Positions 51,313 to 61,819 of a DNA stretch of 64,000 nucleotides are shown in pieces. The position numbers and the translations under genes were made by a program. Numbering within the stretch: position 1 is the stretch's first letter; each line of letters begins with the position of its first letter. The DNA lies in assembly GCF_000365145.1 (NCBI RefSeq), contig NW_008481808.1, positions 1,736,001-1,800,000 on the forward strand, in the 5' to 3' direction. Origin of the DNA: Cyphellophora europaea CBS 101466. Its lineage: Eukaryota > Ascomycota > Eurotiomycetes > Chaetothyriales > Cyphellophoraceae. The notes under the pieces are model-generated. The model was given only the letters and a program-made list of their open reading frames with translations. It did not search any database and was not told the origin of the DNA.

Positions 51313-54300
51313 TCAACGCCTAATAACGCTCGGCCCCGTCATGCGACTGCCCTTCTCGCTCATCAGGCTCATCCTCACAATCGCCTCCGCGGCCGCCGCA
51401 GCCGCCAGCCTCTCTTTCTGCCTGCTCCGATCGCGCAGATAGTTCGCTGCCTCACTCCTCATCCGCAGGATCCTCAGGATCATGTCGTCGCTCGGCTCCG
51501 CTTGGGCAGCCTTCCATTTCTCCTCCTTGGCCCTCTTCATGGTGCCTAGATTCCGGCTGACCATGATACTCTTCGCGCGTCTTGCCCCACCGATATTGCC
51601 CGCCGCCAGGCCCGCACCACTGAACGGCTGACCCAGTGTCGCAGGCGCCGAGAGACGCTGGCGGTTGTGCGCGGCGGAGGCGGCAGTGGCGGAAGCCATG
51701 CGCTCGCTGGTGCGGATGAGGTTCTCGGTCGTCTCAAAGTAGAAGAAATTCAGCGTGTTGATCTCGTGATACTTGGGGTTCTTGAGCACGTTGGTGGGCA
51801 CCCCGTTGACCTCGCCCGTGTCCTCATCGACGGCGTGGAAGAAGTCGAAGAGGGACTGCTGCCATTTGAAGACAACATCGAGCTCCTGCTGGGACAGAGG
51901 CCTCTGCGCGGACGGCTTATCGGAGAGGGGAGGCACTAGGAGGGATTCGATGGTACCTAGGACTTCTTTCCACAGACGTGTCATGACGGCTAGCATGGCT
52001 CCTGAGGTCAGGGTTTGGTTCATGATGGCGAAATTGTCGTCGAAGTAGTTGAAGAGAGGGCGCAGAGCGTTGACGATCTCTGCATCTGAAGGCATTGCGG
52101 ACACTGCGGGCGCGCGATTGCGCTGGAAATACGCCGAGACCGAGGATACAGTGATGCCCTTATTGAGGAGTGCGCGTAGTGCACGCTTAGACAGACATTC
52201 CTGGATATAGGCCGATAGCTTGTCGGTGATCTTGCGTGTCATGTCGCGCTGTGTGCGCTGCAGGGTACGGAAAGCTTTCCCGAAATAGAATTGAATGTCG
52301 TCGCGTTCGCCTTCCATACTGACACGGACGAGGAGACGACCTTGCGTATCGAGGTCAAGCCAGTATTCTCGGGGTAGAAAGTCACTGAAATGAGCAGGAT
52401 CGAGTTTTAGCGATGTGCGGCCAACGTAGTCGTGGTCACCAACGGCGTCCCAATCCCAAATGGTGGCGATCAGGTTGAGCGGGCCTTGCGTGGAGATATC
52501 TACTGTCTCGTCCCAGCGTGGGTTGAGGTTTCTGTAAATGATCCTGCTCTTGGACAAACGCTTTTGGTACTCATCGGTGAGCACAACATATGGGTCACTG
52601 AATCCGTTGACATCGCAAGCCTTCAAGTCTTCGGCCTCAACAATCTTAATGGTGAAGACGTAGTTCGTTGTCTTGCGAGGCCGATTCATCGCAGGAGGAT
52701 TGTGCTGTTTGATCACATCGGCGCATGCATCAACATTAATCTCCTCCTCGAGCTTATCCCAATGCGAGATCGCAAACGACACGTTGTTGAGCTTGACGAA
52801 AGATTCGGGGTAGAAGTGGAAAGGTTCCACCCTGGCTGCATTGTTCCATGTGTCTTTGGCCATCTGCATCCATTTCTCTTGCCTCGTCATGTTGGCCGCG
52901 GCTTCTTGTTCTGGTGTCAAGCGGTCCATTTCTTTGCTGAACTTATGGTCAACAAGCTCGCAGTACCGCATGATGCCGTTGCCCAGTGCCTTCGCGATAG
53001 CGGTCATGAACTTGGCATATGTCAAATCGTCGTCCCAGTTGAGATTAGCAATCTGCTCGATGACTTGGTTGAACGAACGGAATATGTCGATGACTGACAC
53101 ACTATGTCGCTCATCTTCCGTTGGAACCTGTCCGGGTTCTCTTGTTCGTACGGCGAATTTGTCCTGGCTGACGGCATTTTCCACCCACCCACTGACCTGC
53201 TGTTCGGTAACATAGATCCAGCGCCACACAAAGTCCGCTAGAAGGTCTTCTAGCTTGTATGGGAATGGAGTTTGCGGTACGGCGTCCGTATGCACCCGGC
53301 GGAACTCGGCAAGATCTCTGTACAGATCGAATCCATCTTGTATCGGAACCTCGAGGTCTTGCTGCCTAGCATTCTTGATCACGCTCTCTATAAGGGCTTT
53401 GGAATCCTCGGCAAATGCTGGCAGAATGACAGTAAGCAAAGTCACCAACGGGTTGATCCCCAGAATCTCGGGGTTGCGCTTAAAGCGCTTTTGCACCTTC
53501 TCACATAGCTTTAGTACTCCTTTGGCCAACTCTTGAACGTGGAAGAACTCCCACTTCTCGGGTTCTGCGGGTAGCTGCTTTTCTAATAGCCCTTGATATA
53601 TGTCTCGTGCATTGTTCTCGAGCCCTTGTGAAGCTTGACCCTTGAATTGGTCGAAGTCGTGTTGGCTGACATTGAAGCTCGGATCCGAGCGGAGATGATC
53701 GTCGACGACGGTCATGATCGATCCTAACCTAGGCAACTCGGCTTTGTCGGCGTACGACGTCATGATGACATTGTACAGATCTCGTAAGAGCGCATGGTAG
53801 ACGTCTGCCAACAGCTTCCGCATTTGAGAGAAGTCGGTAACTGTCCAGTTGTTTCTAGCGAAGTAGGCAGATGCGCTAATGACCAAGGAAGCACGCTTGC
53901 TCTTCGGGTCCTCTTCAGGAGGCTCTTTGACGTAGTTGAATGCTGTGTCTAACATGTCCAGAGACAGGCTCTGGTCCATGAATTTCTCCCGAATCACATC
54001 TAGGAAGATGACAATTCGGCTGAATTTGGCGATGCGCCATCTCAACGCGATCTCGTTGAGCAACTCCGCAGATTGCTTGGAGAAAAGCTGTGATGGGGAG
54101 GTAGAGCCATCCTCCTGGGTTGTCTGATCGTTCAAGTCATAGTTCAAGGCTGTGAGCATAATGAATCTGTAGAAAGATCTCGGATCTGGTGGAATGAAAG
54201 TGTACGCGGGATTTTCATCAGCTTGTGCCGACTCATTTTCCTGCATAAGACTGAGGCCATTCAAATCCGGAAGATCAAGAACGTAAGAAGAAGACTGTTC

Positions 54301-55428
54301 TTGGGACAAGACACGAGACATATCAGAGTAGGCCTGGTCGGCTGCAGACTCGCTAGCCTGAGCGTTGAACTGTGGCAGCGTATTCTCGGCGGTAACTTTA
54401 GCCAACTCAGGGTTGACTTGGATGATAGCGAGCATCAATTGAGACAGATCGGGGGCTTCTGACTTCTTCCATGTTTCATATGCTTCCTTTGTGTCAAAGT
54501 CGTCGGCCGTCAACGTCTGCCCCGAGCCTGTGTTTAAGTGTGTCTGATAGGTCTTAAGATCTTGAAGGGCGGCCTTTTCGGTCCACTGTACCTTGTGCCT
54601 GTCGATATCCGACTGCATCATGGTGTTCCTGAGCCCGAATATACGACCAACGACCTGCACCAACGGCATGTCCCGAACCTCATACGTGAGAGGCACCACT
54701 TCCTCGACCAAAGTGGAAGTACCGTTCTGTGAGGACAAATCTTCGTCGTGCTTGAGCAATTTCTTCTCCAGGCTTGCCAACCTGGCGGCCAATTCGGGCT
54801 TGTCCTGCGCCCAGCCCTTCTCTTTCAAGATTGTGCTGAGAAGTCGCACAAAGAGGGCGACATGGCGATCGACCATCCGCTTAACGCCATCGTCGCCCGA
54901 AGGCTTCCCTTTCTGCAGCTCCTTTGTAGTATTGGAGAAGAATATGAGTACCAAATCCTCGGCTCGGCGGTCCGCCTCCATGCGCCTCTTGAACTGCGGG
55001 TCTGACAGGGTGTTGAGAAAAATGGCAAAGCTACGCTTGGCCATTGGCTCCTGGTACTCCGGCCTGGTGTCTTTCCCAATGAGTATCCGCTGCAGCCTTT
55101 TGTCCAGCTCTTTGATGAAATCATGCGGAAACCTCGTGCTCTTGCTATCCCTGACCAGACTGAAATCCTTCATCAAGTCGTTGAACGAGGCCGACGTTTC
55201 GGTGCGCGTGACCGACGGTTTCGAGACATGGCGCTTGCGTTTTGCACGTGGCTGCAATAGGTAGGCCAGGAAGCCGACACGGAGGGCGTAGAGGTAGGCA
55301 TCGTTGTAGCTGATAGACTTCCTGCGAAGACGGGAGCCCTCACGCGAGCGCGAAATGCGGTGCTCGCTTGTGACGCTGCTTACCCGCTTGTCGTAAGGGG
55401 GACGGGTTCGACTTGAGGTCTGCGACAT
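51313..55428 (-). CDS. ync13: Munc13-like protein with MUN and C2 domains (Ync13-like)
   Basis: Single exon, 1371 aa from ATG 55428. Residues 1-100 are basic and disordered. A long helical MHD1/MUN-type region (DUF810-like) runs from about 110 to 900. A C2 domain at about 915-1020 is recognisable by IKIVEAEDLKACDVNGFSDP, VVLTDEYQKR, NPRWDETVD and WDWDAVGDHDYVG, with the aspartates expected for calcium or phospholipid binding. A second helical block (MHD2) and a basic Ala/Arg-rich tail follow. Fission yeast Ync13 has this layout and links exocytosis, endocytosis and wall integrity during cytokinesis. The orthology is inferred from architecture. Divergent from the SDR gene. Confidence 0.88.
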   Translation of the reverse strand: MSQTSSRTRPPYDKRVSSVTSEHRISRSREGSRLRRKSISYNDAYLYALRVGFLAYLLQPRAKRKRHVSKPSVTRTETSASFNDLMKDFSLVRDSKSTRFPHDFIKELDKRLQRILIGKDTRPEYQEPMAKRSFAIFLNTLSDPQFKRRMEADRRAEDLVLIFFSNTTKELQKGKPSGDDGVKRMVDRHVALFVRLLSTILKEKGWAQDKPELAARLASLEKKLLKHDEDLSSQNGTSTLVEEVVPLTYEVRDMPLVQVVGRIFGLRNTMMQSDIDRHKVQWTEKAALQDLKTYQTHLNTGSGQTLTADDFDTKEAYETWKKSEAPDLSQLMLAIIQVNPELAKVTAENTLPQFNAQASESAADQAYSDMSRVLSQEQSSSYVLDLPDLNGLSLMQENESAQADENPAYTFIPPDPRSFYRFIMLTALNYDLNDQTTQEDGSTSPSQLFSKQSAELLNEIALRWRIAKFSRIVIFLDVIREKFMDQSLSLDMLDTAFNYVKEPPEEDPKSKRASLVISASAYFARNNWTVTDFSQMRKLLADVYHALLRDLYNVIMTSYADKAELPRLGSIMTVVDDHLRSDPSFNVSQHDFDQFKGQASQGLENNARDIYQGLLEKQLPAEPEKWEFFHVQELAKGVLKLCEKVQKRFKRNPEILGINPLVTLLTVILPAFAEDSKALIESVIKNARQQDLEVPIQDGFDLYRDLAEFRRVHTDAVPQTPFPYKLEDLLADFVWRWIYVTEQQVSGWVENAVSQDKFAVRTREPGQVPTEDERHSVSVIDIFRSFNQVIEQIANLNWDDDLTYAKFMTAIAKALGNGIMRYCELVDHKFSKEMDRLTPEQEAAANMTRQEKWMQMAKDTWNNAARVEPFHFYPESFVKLNNVSFAISHWDKLEEEINVDACADVIKQHNPPAMNRPRKTTNYVFTIKIVEAEDLKACDVNGFSDPYVVLTDEYQKRLSKSRIIYRNLNPRWDETVDISTQGPLNLIATIWDWDAVGDHDYVGRTSLKLDPAHFSDFLPREYWLDLDTQGRLLVRVSMEGERDDIQFYFGKAFRTLQRTQRDMTRKITDKLSAYIQECLSKRALRALLNKGITVSSVSAYFQRNRAPAVSAMPSDAEIVNALRPLFNYFDDNFAIMNQTLTSGAMLAVMTRLWKEVLGTIESLLVPPLSDKPSAQRPLSQQELDVVFKWQQSLFDFFHAVDEDTGEVNGVPTNVLKNPKYHEINTLNFFYFETTENLIRTSERMASATAASAAHNRQRLSAPATLGQPFSGAGLAAGNIGGARRAKSIMVSRNLGTMKRAKEEKWKAAQAEPSDDMILRILRMRSEAANYLRDRSRQKERLAAAAAAEAIVRMSLMSEKGSRMTGPSVIRR

Positions 55429-56142
55429 AGAGCCGTCATCGACCCCGTCGTGCGTTGGGCGTCGATAGAGTCGCGAATCTATGGGTAGAGAAACGCTGTA
55501 GATACTGGGCCTCAGAACTTGTCAAGTCACAGGCAGGCGGTACGTGGTGTGGTAAAACAGGCAGTGGGGGAATGAGGTCAGACTTGCGGCGGGAGCACTG
55601 CGGTCCGAAACGGCAGAGGCGGCGTCAAGGGCGGGCGAAAAGTCCAAGGTGCGGTCGCTTTCTGTGTTACTGTCGGGGCGTCCGCTCGTGTCGCTAAGTT
55701 AGGGTGATGAGGTTTGGCGGAGAGGTTATACGTCAATTTGTGACAAGCTTGGAGGCGCATGCACGATTGCATGGCAGCGGATTTCAAGGTTGGGCAGCGG
55801 CATGCACTCACTCCATAGGAGGCTGCCCGCCGATCACCCCAGGAGTGTTTCATCGTGAGAGAGTTCCTCCCCCTCCAGTCGTCATATGCTTGCGTCCTCG
55901 ATCTCTCTGCAGTACATTACATTGGCTTACAGGTAAGACCACGTACTGCACCAGCTACTGGACTACCAGCAGGCTGGCCAAGAGCTACGGCCATAGCTTT
56001 GATCCGTTGGAACTGGAAACACATGCCCCTCGCAGCCGAGGTATGGTAGGCATTCGCGCATTGCGAATTGACACTCGTGCCCTTAAACTCACCACATTCT
56101 CTCTCCCTCCACATTCTTCCTCCTACCAGTTCAACCCCTACA
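55429..56142. promoter_or_regulatory. divergent promoter region of ync13-like and SDR genes
   Basis: 714 bases between divergent starts. The right 90 bases are strongly pyrimidine-rich (CTCTCTCCCTCC...), a likely leader of the SDR gene. No other element stands out. Confidence 0.4.
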
Positions 56143-57003
56143 ATGCAGCTCAAAGACCGCACCTTCCTGGTCTCCGGCGGCTCATCCGGCCTCGGTCTCG
56201 CCACCACACAGCTACTCGCCTCGCATGGCGCCTACATCTCCGTCCTCGACCTAAACCCTCCTCCTACATCCGCCTCTCTTCCCTCCTCCCACATCCTCTT
56301 CACCAAGACCGACGTCTCCTCCACCCAATCACTCCAGGCCGCCGTCACCGCTAGCCTCGGCTGGATCACCCGCACCTCCGCTCCGCTCTCCGGCGTCATC
56401 GCCTGCGCCGGCATTGGCACTGCAGGACTAGTCTTGCCCAAGCAGTCATCTGACGAACCCAAGTACTACGATATCGCTGTGTTTGATCGCACGCTGGCAA
56501 TCAACTTGCGCGGAAGCGTCGATCTCATCCGTCTGGCTCTTCCACATATTGCGCGCAACGAGCCCTGGGGCCCAGATGGCGAGCGCGGCGTGCTCGTGGT
56601 GGTCAGCAGTGTCGCCGCATTCGAGGGTCAGGTAGGTCAGCTGGCATATAGTGCGAGTAAGGGAGCAGTGCGGAGTATAGTGCTACCGTTAGCGCGCGAG
56701 TTGGGCCCAAAGATTGGAGTGCGGGTCCTTGGGATCGCGCCCGGTGTATTTGAAACAGGTATGACGGTGCCAAAGGCGAAGGCTCCAGCCAAAACAACAG
56801 CCCAGCAAGAGCGTGCGCAGAAGCCAGAAAAGAAACCGACGGGCCAGAGGGCGGGCGTGAACCCCGAGATGGTGAATTATCCCGTGAGGATGGGCAAAAG
56901 CGAGGAGTTCGCGAGGCTGGTCAAGGAAATCATCGAAAATCCGATGCTCAATGGAGACACGATACGGTTGGACGGAGGTGTGAGGATGCCGAGTCGGTTG
57001 TAA
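56143..57003 (+). CDS. Short-chain dehydrogenase/reductase, 17-beta-HSD10-like
   Basis: Single exon, 286 aa from ATG 56143 (MQLKDRTFLV); the longer open frame begins at TTG. The classical SDR features are in place: cofactor motif SGGSSGLGLA at 11-20, acidic residue after the second strand (VLDLN, favouring NAD), CAGIG at 88-92, catalytic Ser155/156 (VVVSSVAAF), Tyr169 and Lys173 in YSASK, then PGVFETGM. Overall it resembles the type II 3-hydroxyacyl-CoA dehydrogenase/HSD17B10 group. A Lys/Pro/Gln-rich loop at about 205-245 is an insertion relative to that group. No signal or transmembrane segment; the C-terminus SRL resembles a PTS1 peroxisomal signal (SKL variant), which would fit a beta-oxidation-type role. 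This is inferred. Confidence 0.88.
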   Translation: MQLKDRTFLVSGGSSGLGLATTQLLASHGAYISVLDLNPPPTSASLPSSHILFTKTDVSSTQSLQAAVTASLGWITRTSAPLSGVIACAGIGTAGLVLPKQSSDEPKYYDIAVFDRTLAINLRGSVDLIRLALPHIARNEPWGPDGERGVLVVVSSVAAFEGQVGQLAYSASKGAVRSIVLPLARELGPKIGVRVLGIAPGVFETGMTVPKAKAPAKTTAQQERAQKPEKKPTGQRAGVNPEMVNYPVRMGKSEEFARLVKEIIENPMLNGDTIRLDGGVRMPSRL

Positions 57004-57188
57004 GATCCTGAGCCGAAGCGCACTCGTACTGTAGCTCCAGAAGATATGCCACGAGGCATTGCGAGTCTATTAACTGTGTCTAATCTACCGGATTTCTATG
57101 CCATGCTGAAACCGTTCGCGGGCTGGAATTAAGCAACGACACCCGACACCTCGTGCTTATAATGTATACATCGTCGTACAACATCGCG

Positions 57189-60050
57189 TCAGGCTCCCCC
57201 AGAGCTGGCAGCATCGACGGTTGGGGGTGTGTCGCCAGTCTCCGCCTTGGTCTCTGCTTCCACCCCATTTTCCTTCTCCTTCACCGGTTGCTGGACCGCC
57301 CCTTTGACGTCCGCGAGCTTCCGCAAGCCAGTTTCGTCGCTCAAAAACGTCTTCTCCCTCAGTCCAAGCACCTCCATTCTCAATTCCATCGCTCGTTTGT
57401 GCGCTTCAAGGCCTTCGACCCGCGCCAGTTCCACGACCGCAGAGCCCACGCTCGCAACGCCTTCCTCGCTGACTTCGCTGCTGGTGATATGCTTCATGAA
57501 GCTGGCAAGATTCACCCCGGAGTATTGCCTGGCGTATCCGTAAGTGGGCAGGCTGTGATTCACGCCGGCAGAGTAGTCGCCGACACTCTCGGGTGTCCAT
57601 TTGCCAAGGAACACGCTACCAGCATTCTGAATTTCTGGCAGAGCTGCTTTGGGTTCAGCGATCTGCAGGATCAAGTGCTCAGGAGCATAGTAATTGCTCC
57701 ACTTAAGTGCCTCCGACAGTGAGGACACGGAGATGGTCACGCTATGCTCGATCGCTCCACGGACAATATCGACGCGTGGCAGAGCAAAGGCTTGACGGTG
57801 CACTTCATCCTCGATAGCTTGCAATTGAGCTTCGGACAGGTCAACGGCGATGAGTACGACTTGGCTATCGGTTCCATGCTCGGCTTGTGACAAGAGGTCC
57901 GAGGCGACAAACGCGGGTTGCGCGGTTTCGTCAGCGATGACCAGTACTTCTGAAGGTCCAGCGGGCATGTCGATTGAGACAGCAGCCGTGGTGTCGTTCG
58001 AAACGATCATCTTGGCGGCCGTCACAAACTGATTTCCTGGTCCAAGAATCTTGTCCACCTTAGTTATAGACTCAGTGCCATATGCCATGGCTGCTACGGC
58101 TTGCGCCCCACCAGCTAGGACGATCGCCTCAGCTCCAACCTTGTCTGCGATGTAAACGATTTCTGGTGTAAGGGTTCCATCTGATCGTGGCGGTGACGCG
58201 AGGATGATGTTCTTGCAACCCGCAGCCATGGCAGGCACTCCCAGCATAAGTGCAGTAGACGGCAGAACGGCGGTACCGCCCGGAATATAGAGCCCGACCT
58301 TCTCGATAGGCCGTGAGAAGCGTGAGCATGTCACGCCGGACATCGTTGAGACCGAGAGCGGAGCTGTCTCTTTCTGGGCGGAGTGGAACTTGAGAATGTT
58401 GTCGTATGAGGTGTTGATGGCGGTGATGGTCTCTGGTGGAAGCTGCATGAGTGACTTGGGGAATGGCGCCTTCAAAACAGGCGATTTCAACGAGGTTGCT
58501 TTCTCGAATTTGTGGGTATACTTCAGGACCGCAGAGTCACCTTTCGAGCGGACATCGTCAATGATCGGATTGACAAGACCCATGATCTTCTCATTGGATC
58601 TTTGGGACGGCCGCTGTAGAGCGGACTTCAAAACGTCGTCTGAGAATGCTTGCGATGTGGAGAAGCGCTTGAGTTGGATTTTGCCCGCGTCGTTCGTACC
58701 AGCTGGATCAGAGGGCGTCTTGGGGACCGAAGCTGCCTCTTTGACATCTTCGTCTTGAGGCTTGCTGTCGCCGTTGACGCCATTTGCGGGCTCCGGTGGC
58801 GGTGTTTCGTCGACGTACTGGGGCTTCGCGTCTCCCTTCCTTCGCTTTACCTTCAAGCTCTTCAGGTCGAGGTTCTTCTCAATGTCCTCAAGGGTGACAT
58901 CTGCAGCAATGCAGCGAGCAAGGGCAAAGTAGAGCAAGTCAGCGGCCTCGGAGGCAATTTCTGCTTTGGAAGTGGCTTCACAAAGCTCGTCTGCCTCTTC
59001 CTTGATCTTAGCGTTGACCAATTTGGAATCGTTGAAGAGCCGAGCGGTGTAAGAGCCCACGGGGGCATCCTTTTTCCGCTCTTGCAGTGTTCGCTGAAGG
59101 CGGGATAGACCAGATACAGGACCCCAGCAGGACATTGTAGCCAAATGACAGAAACCCCTGCCCTGCTGCCTCACTCTGAAGAGCAAACAGTCCTTGTCGC
59201 AATCGAACGATACACTGATAAGTTCTTGGGTGTCCCCACTCGACGCACCCTTGTGCCAAAGTCCACGTTTGCGGCTCTGGTAGACACCTTTGCGAGTTCT
59301 GAGCGCCTCAATAATGCTCTCCTTGCTACTGTAGACCAACCCCAAGGCTACCCCACGCTCATCGACGACACTGGTCGTGAAAAGTCCCGTCTTGCGGTCA
59401 GCAACAGCTCCAGCTAGGAAGAGATCGGTGACAGGTATCAGGTCCGCATGGCCTTCTTTCGACGAGTCAAGGGTGAGGCGTTCTGAGGAGACAATGAGAG
59501 CATTACCAGGGTACTGTGCCAGCAGGTCCTGACCAGCAGATTCACTGGTCGTAGAGACGTACAGTGTCTGATCGGCATGAGGAGGGTAGTTGTCCAGCTC
59601 TTGCAGCACGCCGTCAATGTATGTATTGCCTTGATCTCCATCAAACGCCCACTCTGCGGTCTTCCATTTCGGGTTGGCCTCGATAAAGGTCTTGAGTTTC
59701 GCAATATCGGTCTTGGGCTTCAAGGGAGAAATGGTGAGGACGAGACGAGAGGGTGAAATAGTGTCATCTTGAGACAGGGCTTTGAGCTGCTCGAATGTGA
59801 CAAAGATTTTGGATGCGCCGGAGTTGAGCACCTCGACAACATCGTTCCATGCTTTCAGTTGTCGCACGTCAATATAGACGGCGAGAGTTGCAAAGTTTTC
59901 GCGCAAGAAATTGAGTCGCGACTGTAAATTCTCAGGCGTGGCCTGTATGAGGCAGTTTTCGAACAGAGCAACTTCTTGAAGACTAAGACCTTTTGGATTC
60001 GCTGAGGTGATTGCGTCCGGATCGACGGCAATGAGGAGTCCGACACCCAT
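57189..60050 (-). CDS. his4: Trifunctional histidine biosynthesis protein His4
   Basis: Single exon, 953 aa from ATG 60050; the frame extends to 60122 only through GTG. Three enzymes in one chain: phosphoribosyl-AMP cyclohydrolase (about 215-325, with TRKGVYQSRKRGLWHKGASSG and CDKDCLLFRV), phosphoribosyl-ATP pyrophosphatase (about 320-410, KIKEEADELCEA and SEAADLLYF), and histidinol dehydrogenase (about 460-900, GLYIPGGTAVLPSTALM, GPGNQFVTAAK, GPSEVLVIAD, HGTDSQ and APEHL with the zinc and catalytic histidines). They act at steps 2, 3 and the last steps of histidine synthesis in the cytosol. All key motifs are present. Two CCAAT boxes occur in the 302-base upstream region; AGACTCA on the minus strand at about 60104-60110 is one base from the CpcA/Gcn4 site TGACTCA, which usually controls this gene. 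Confidence 0.96.
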   Translation of the reverse strand: MGVGLLIAVDPDAITSANPKGLSLQEVALFENCLIQATPENLQSRLNFLRENFATLAVYIDVRQLKAWNDVVEVLNSGASKIFVTFEQLKALSQDDTISPSRLVLTISPLKPKTDIAKLKTFIEANPKWKTAEWAFDGDQGNTYIDGVLQELDNYPPHADQTLYVSTTSESAGQDLLAQYPGNALIVSSERLTLDSSKEGHADLIPVTDLFLAGAVADRKTGLFTTSVVDERGVALGLVYSSKESIIEALRTRKGVYQSRKRGLWHKGASSGDTQELISVSFDCDKDCLLFRVRQQGRGFCHLATMSCWGPVSGLSRLQRTLQERKKDAPVGSYTARLFNDSKLVNAKIKEEADELCEATSKAEIASEAADLLYFALARCIAADVTLEDIEKNLDLKSLKVKRRKGDAKPQYVDETPPPEPANGVNGDSKPQDEDVKEAASVPKTPSDPAGTNDAGKIQLKRFSTSQAFSDDVLKSALQRPSQRSNEKIMGLVNPIIDDVRSKGDSAVLKYTHKFEKATSLKSPVLKAPFPKSLMQLPPETITAINTSYDNILKFHSAQKETAPLSVSTMSGVTCSRFSRPIEKVGLYIPGGTAVLPSTALMLGVPAMAAGCKNIILASPPRSDGTLTPEIVYIADKVGAEAIVLAGGAQAVAAMAYGTESITKVDKILGPGNQFVTAAKMIVSNDTTAAVSIDMPAGPSEVLVIADETAQPAFVASDLLSQAEHGTDSQVVLIAVDLSEAQLQAIEDEVHRQAFALPRVDIVRGAIEHSVTISVSSLSEALKWSNYYAPEHLILQIAEPKAALPEIQNAGSVFLGKWTPESVGDYSAGVNHSLPTYGYARQYSGVNLASFMKHITSSEVSEEGVASVGSAVVELARVEGLEAHKRAMELRMEVLGLREKTFLSDETGLRKLADVKGAVQQPVKEKENGVEAETKAETGDTPPTVDAASSGGA

Positions 60051-60352
60051 CTCGGTGGCTGTAGTCCTCGGCAGCAGGCGATCAAGGTTGGAAAAAAAGT
60101 TATGAGTCTGCGATCCCGGCACATCATATCATGAAGCTTTCATTGGGCTTGCCCCACGCAGTCCGGTACCCCCAATGAGGTAGCCTAGCCGGCCGCCTTA
60201 TCGCGGAGTGGTGGGCCCCAACAGAGTCTGCGGCCTTCGCCCAGAACGAATCTCTCTAACTGTCATTGGCTTTTCGCCGACCTCTCCCTTCGGCTCCTCT
60301 CCCCGTCGCTCAACCTCAATGGAAACCATCATCCTCGTCGCCACTAATTTTG
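60051..60352. promoter_or_regulatory. his4 upstream region
   Basis: 302 bases between his4 and the 3' end of the next minus-strand gene. CCAAT occurs on the minus strand near 60140 and on + near 60170. A near-consensus Gcn4/CpcA site (6 of 7) lies about 55 bases before the his4 ATG. Confidence 0.45.
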
Positions 60353-61196
60353 CTATGTAAACTCGCCGCCTTCTGGGTAGATGTATGGACAAGTCCACTT
60401 TGGCTCTAAGACCTTGTCGCCCCTTTCTCGACTCCATAGGAGCTCTGGTCTATCATGATTGCAGGCCTCCTCCTCACTGATGCCCTTGATGCTGGGAGGC
60501 CGAGGATCGACACGCCAGATCTCCTTGATGTTTGGGTTCTGGGTCAGGTAAGGGTACTCGACCACAGACTGCGAATAGTCAGTCATCATTTGGTTCATAC
60601 TCTTGGAAAGTCTCACCCAGGTTGAATCTTCACGCCACTTTGCGCCCTTGGTCGTGAAGAGATAGGCAATCGGGTGGACGGCTGCAACCGAAAGTGCTTG
60701 GCAGTAGCAGTTGCTGAAGTTCTCGATGTTGTGGGGTTCTCCCATGTTCTCGAGAATGTGAAGGGCCTGTGCCACGTACCCTGGATGGCATCAGCAAGTG
60801 TCGTGTACAGCCTCAGGGCGACTCACACTTTTCGTTGATGACCGTGCGTAGGTAGTAGTACTTGTCCTCCAAGCCCTCCTTCTTCAACCATCCAAAGATC
60901 CACTGCTCAGACACCTTGTGCTCAGTACCAAGATTAGTGTAGAACACGACGCTGTGCTCGGCGTCCGCGGTGCCCTGGTCATCCTTGTCGCGCATTCGAT
61001 CCACCATCTGCTTCACCGAAGGTATGTTCTCGTCACAGTCGTATTTACTTGTCTGCGGGTTGAAGACGCACTGGCGCTTGGAGAGGCCAATTTCATCAGA
61101 ACGAACGGCTTGGGACGGGTTGCAGTATGCATCGGGCATGCTGCTAATTATGATTAGCCCCATCAAGGCCAACGATGTGATGCGAAACGAAAGCAT
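60353..61196 (-). CDS. Secreted cysteine-containing protein, paralog 1 (intact)
   Basis: Exons 60827-61196 and 60353-60780 join across a 46-nt intron (GTGAGT donor, ATCCAG acceptor) to give 265 aa. A hydrophobic signal peptide covers about residues 1-25 (MLSFRITSLALMGLIIISS...), followed by a short pro-region ending in a Kex2-like KR (LSKRQC). Six cysteines remain in the mature part: the QC and DC pair, the NCYC pair, EEAC and WTC. Blocks shared with the two downstream copies are SVKQMVDRMRD, AEHSVVFY, NCYCQAL / AAVHP, YPYLTQNPNIKEIWRVDPRP and ELLWSRERGD. Size, secretion and cysteines are those of candidate effectors or antimicrobial secreted proteins, but I recognise no family and claim no function. 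It is the only member of the array with a clean frame. Confidence 0.75.
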
Positions 61197-61819
61197 GATT
61201 GTGCTTACTTGTGTTGCAGGCTTCTGAGAGCCACTGATGCTCTACACCCGCTACTGATCTTTATGCTCAGTGTAATTCAATCACTTCTGCAGGGTCGCAG
61301 TGACAGCCTCGCTTTGGTACGGCGTCAAAACGAAAGTGAATAGGTGGTACTGTAGGTGCAATGTTTTTTGAACTGACTGAGGTTTCACAATGAGATTGTT
61401 GTGAAGCCTCAGCTGCTTGTGCAGCAACTCCCTGATCTTTTTACTATTTCAAACCTACGCACCATATCATCATCGGAAATCCACCAAAACAGAAGCAGGC
61501 TTACGGAGGAACGACACATCTCAATGATGAGGAACAAGCGTTCTCGGGCTGATCTTCGATGATGACCTTATCATCATGAGCAACGACAAGCCTGACTAGG
61601 GCCAATCTGTTGATTGCCCATTCCTGCTCTATACCGTCGTTACATGGATCACAATACACAACTAGTCGGGTTTGAAGGCTCGGCGATGGCATATAAGATC
61701 TGCCACATCGTGTCGTGAGGCAGACGCGCTCCCGTCCACCGACAAATCAACCCAAGCATTGTGGTGATACAAGGGGTAAGTCACTTCCTCACCTCCTCTG
61801 GATGTACGACAGGACACTT
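61197..61819. other. intergenic between secreted paralogs 1 and 2
   Basis: 623 bases that should hold the promoter of paralog 1. No supported gene; short ORFs on both strands only. Confidence 0.4.

Noticed and set aside
52432..53097. 221-aa ORF on + within the Munc13-like gene
   Set aside because: Antisense to the C2/MUN region; no domain or ATG context.
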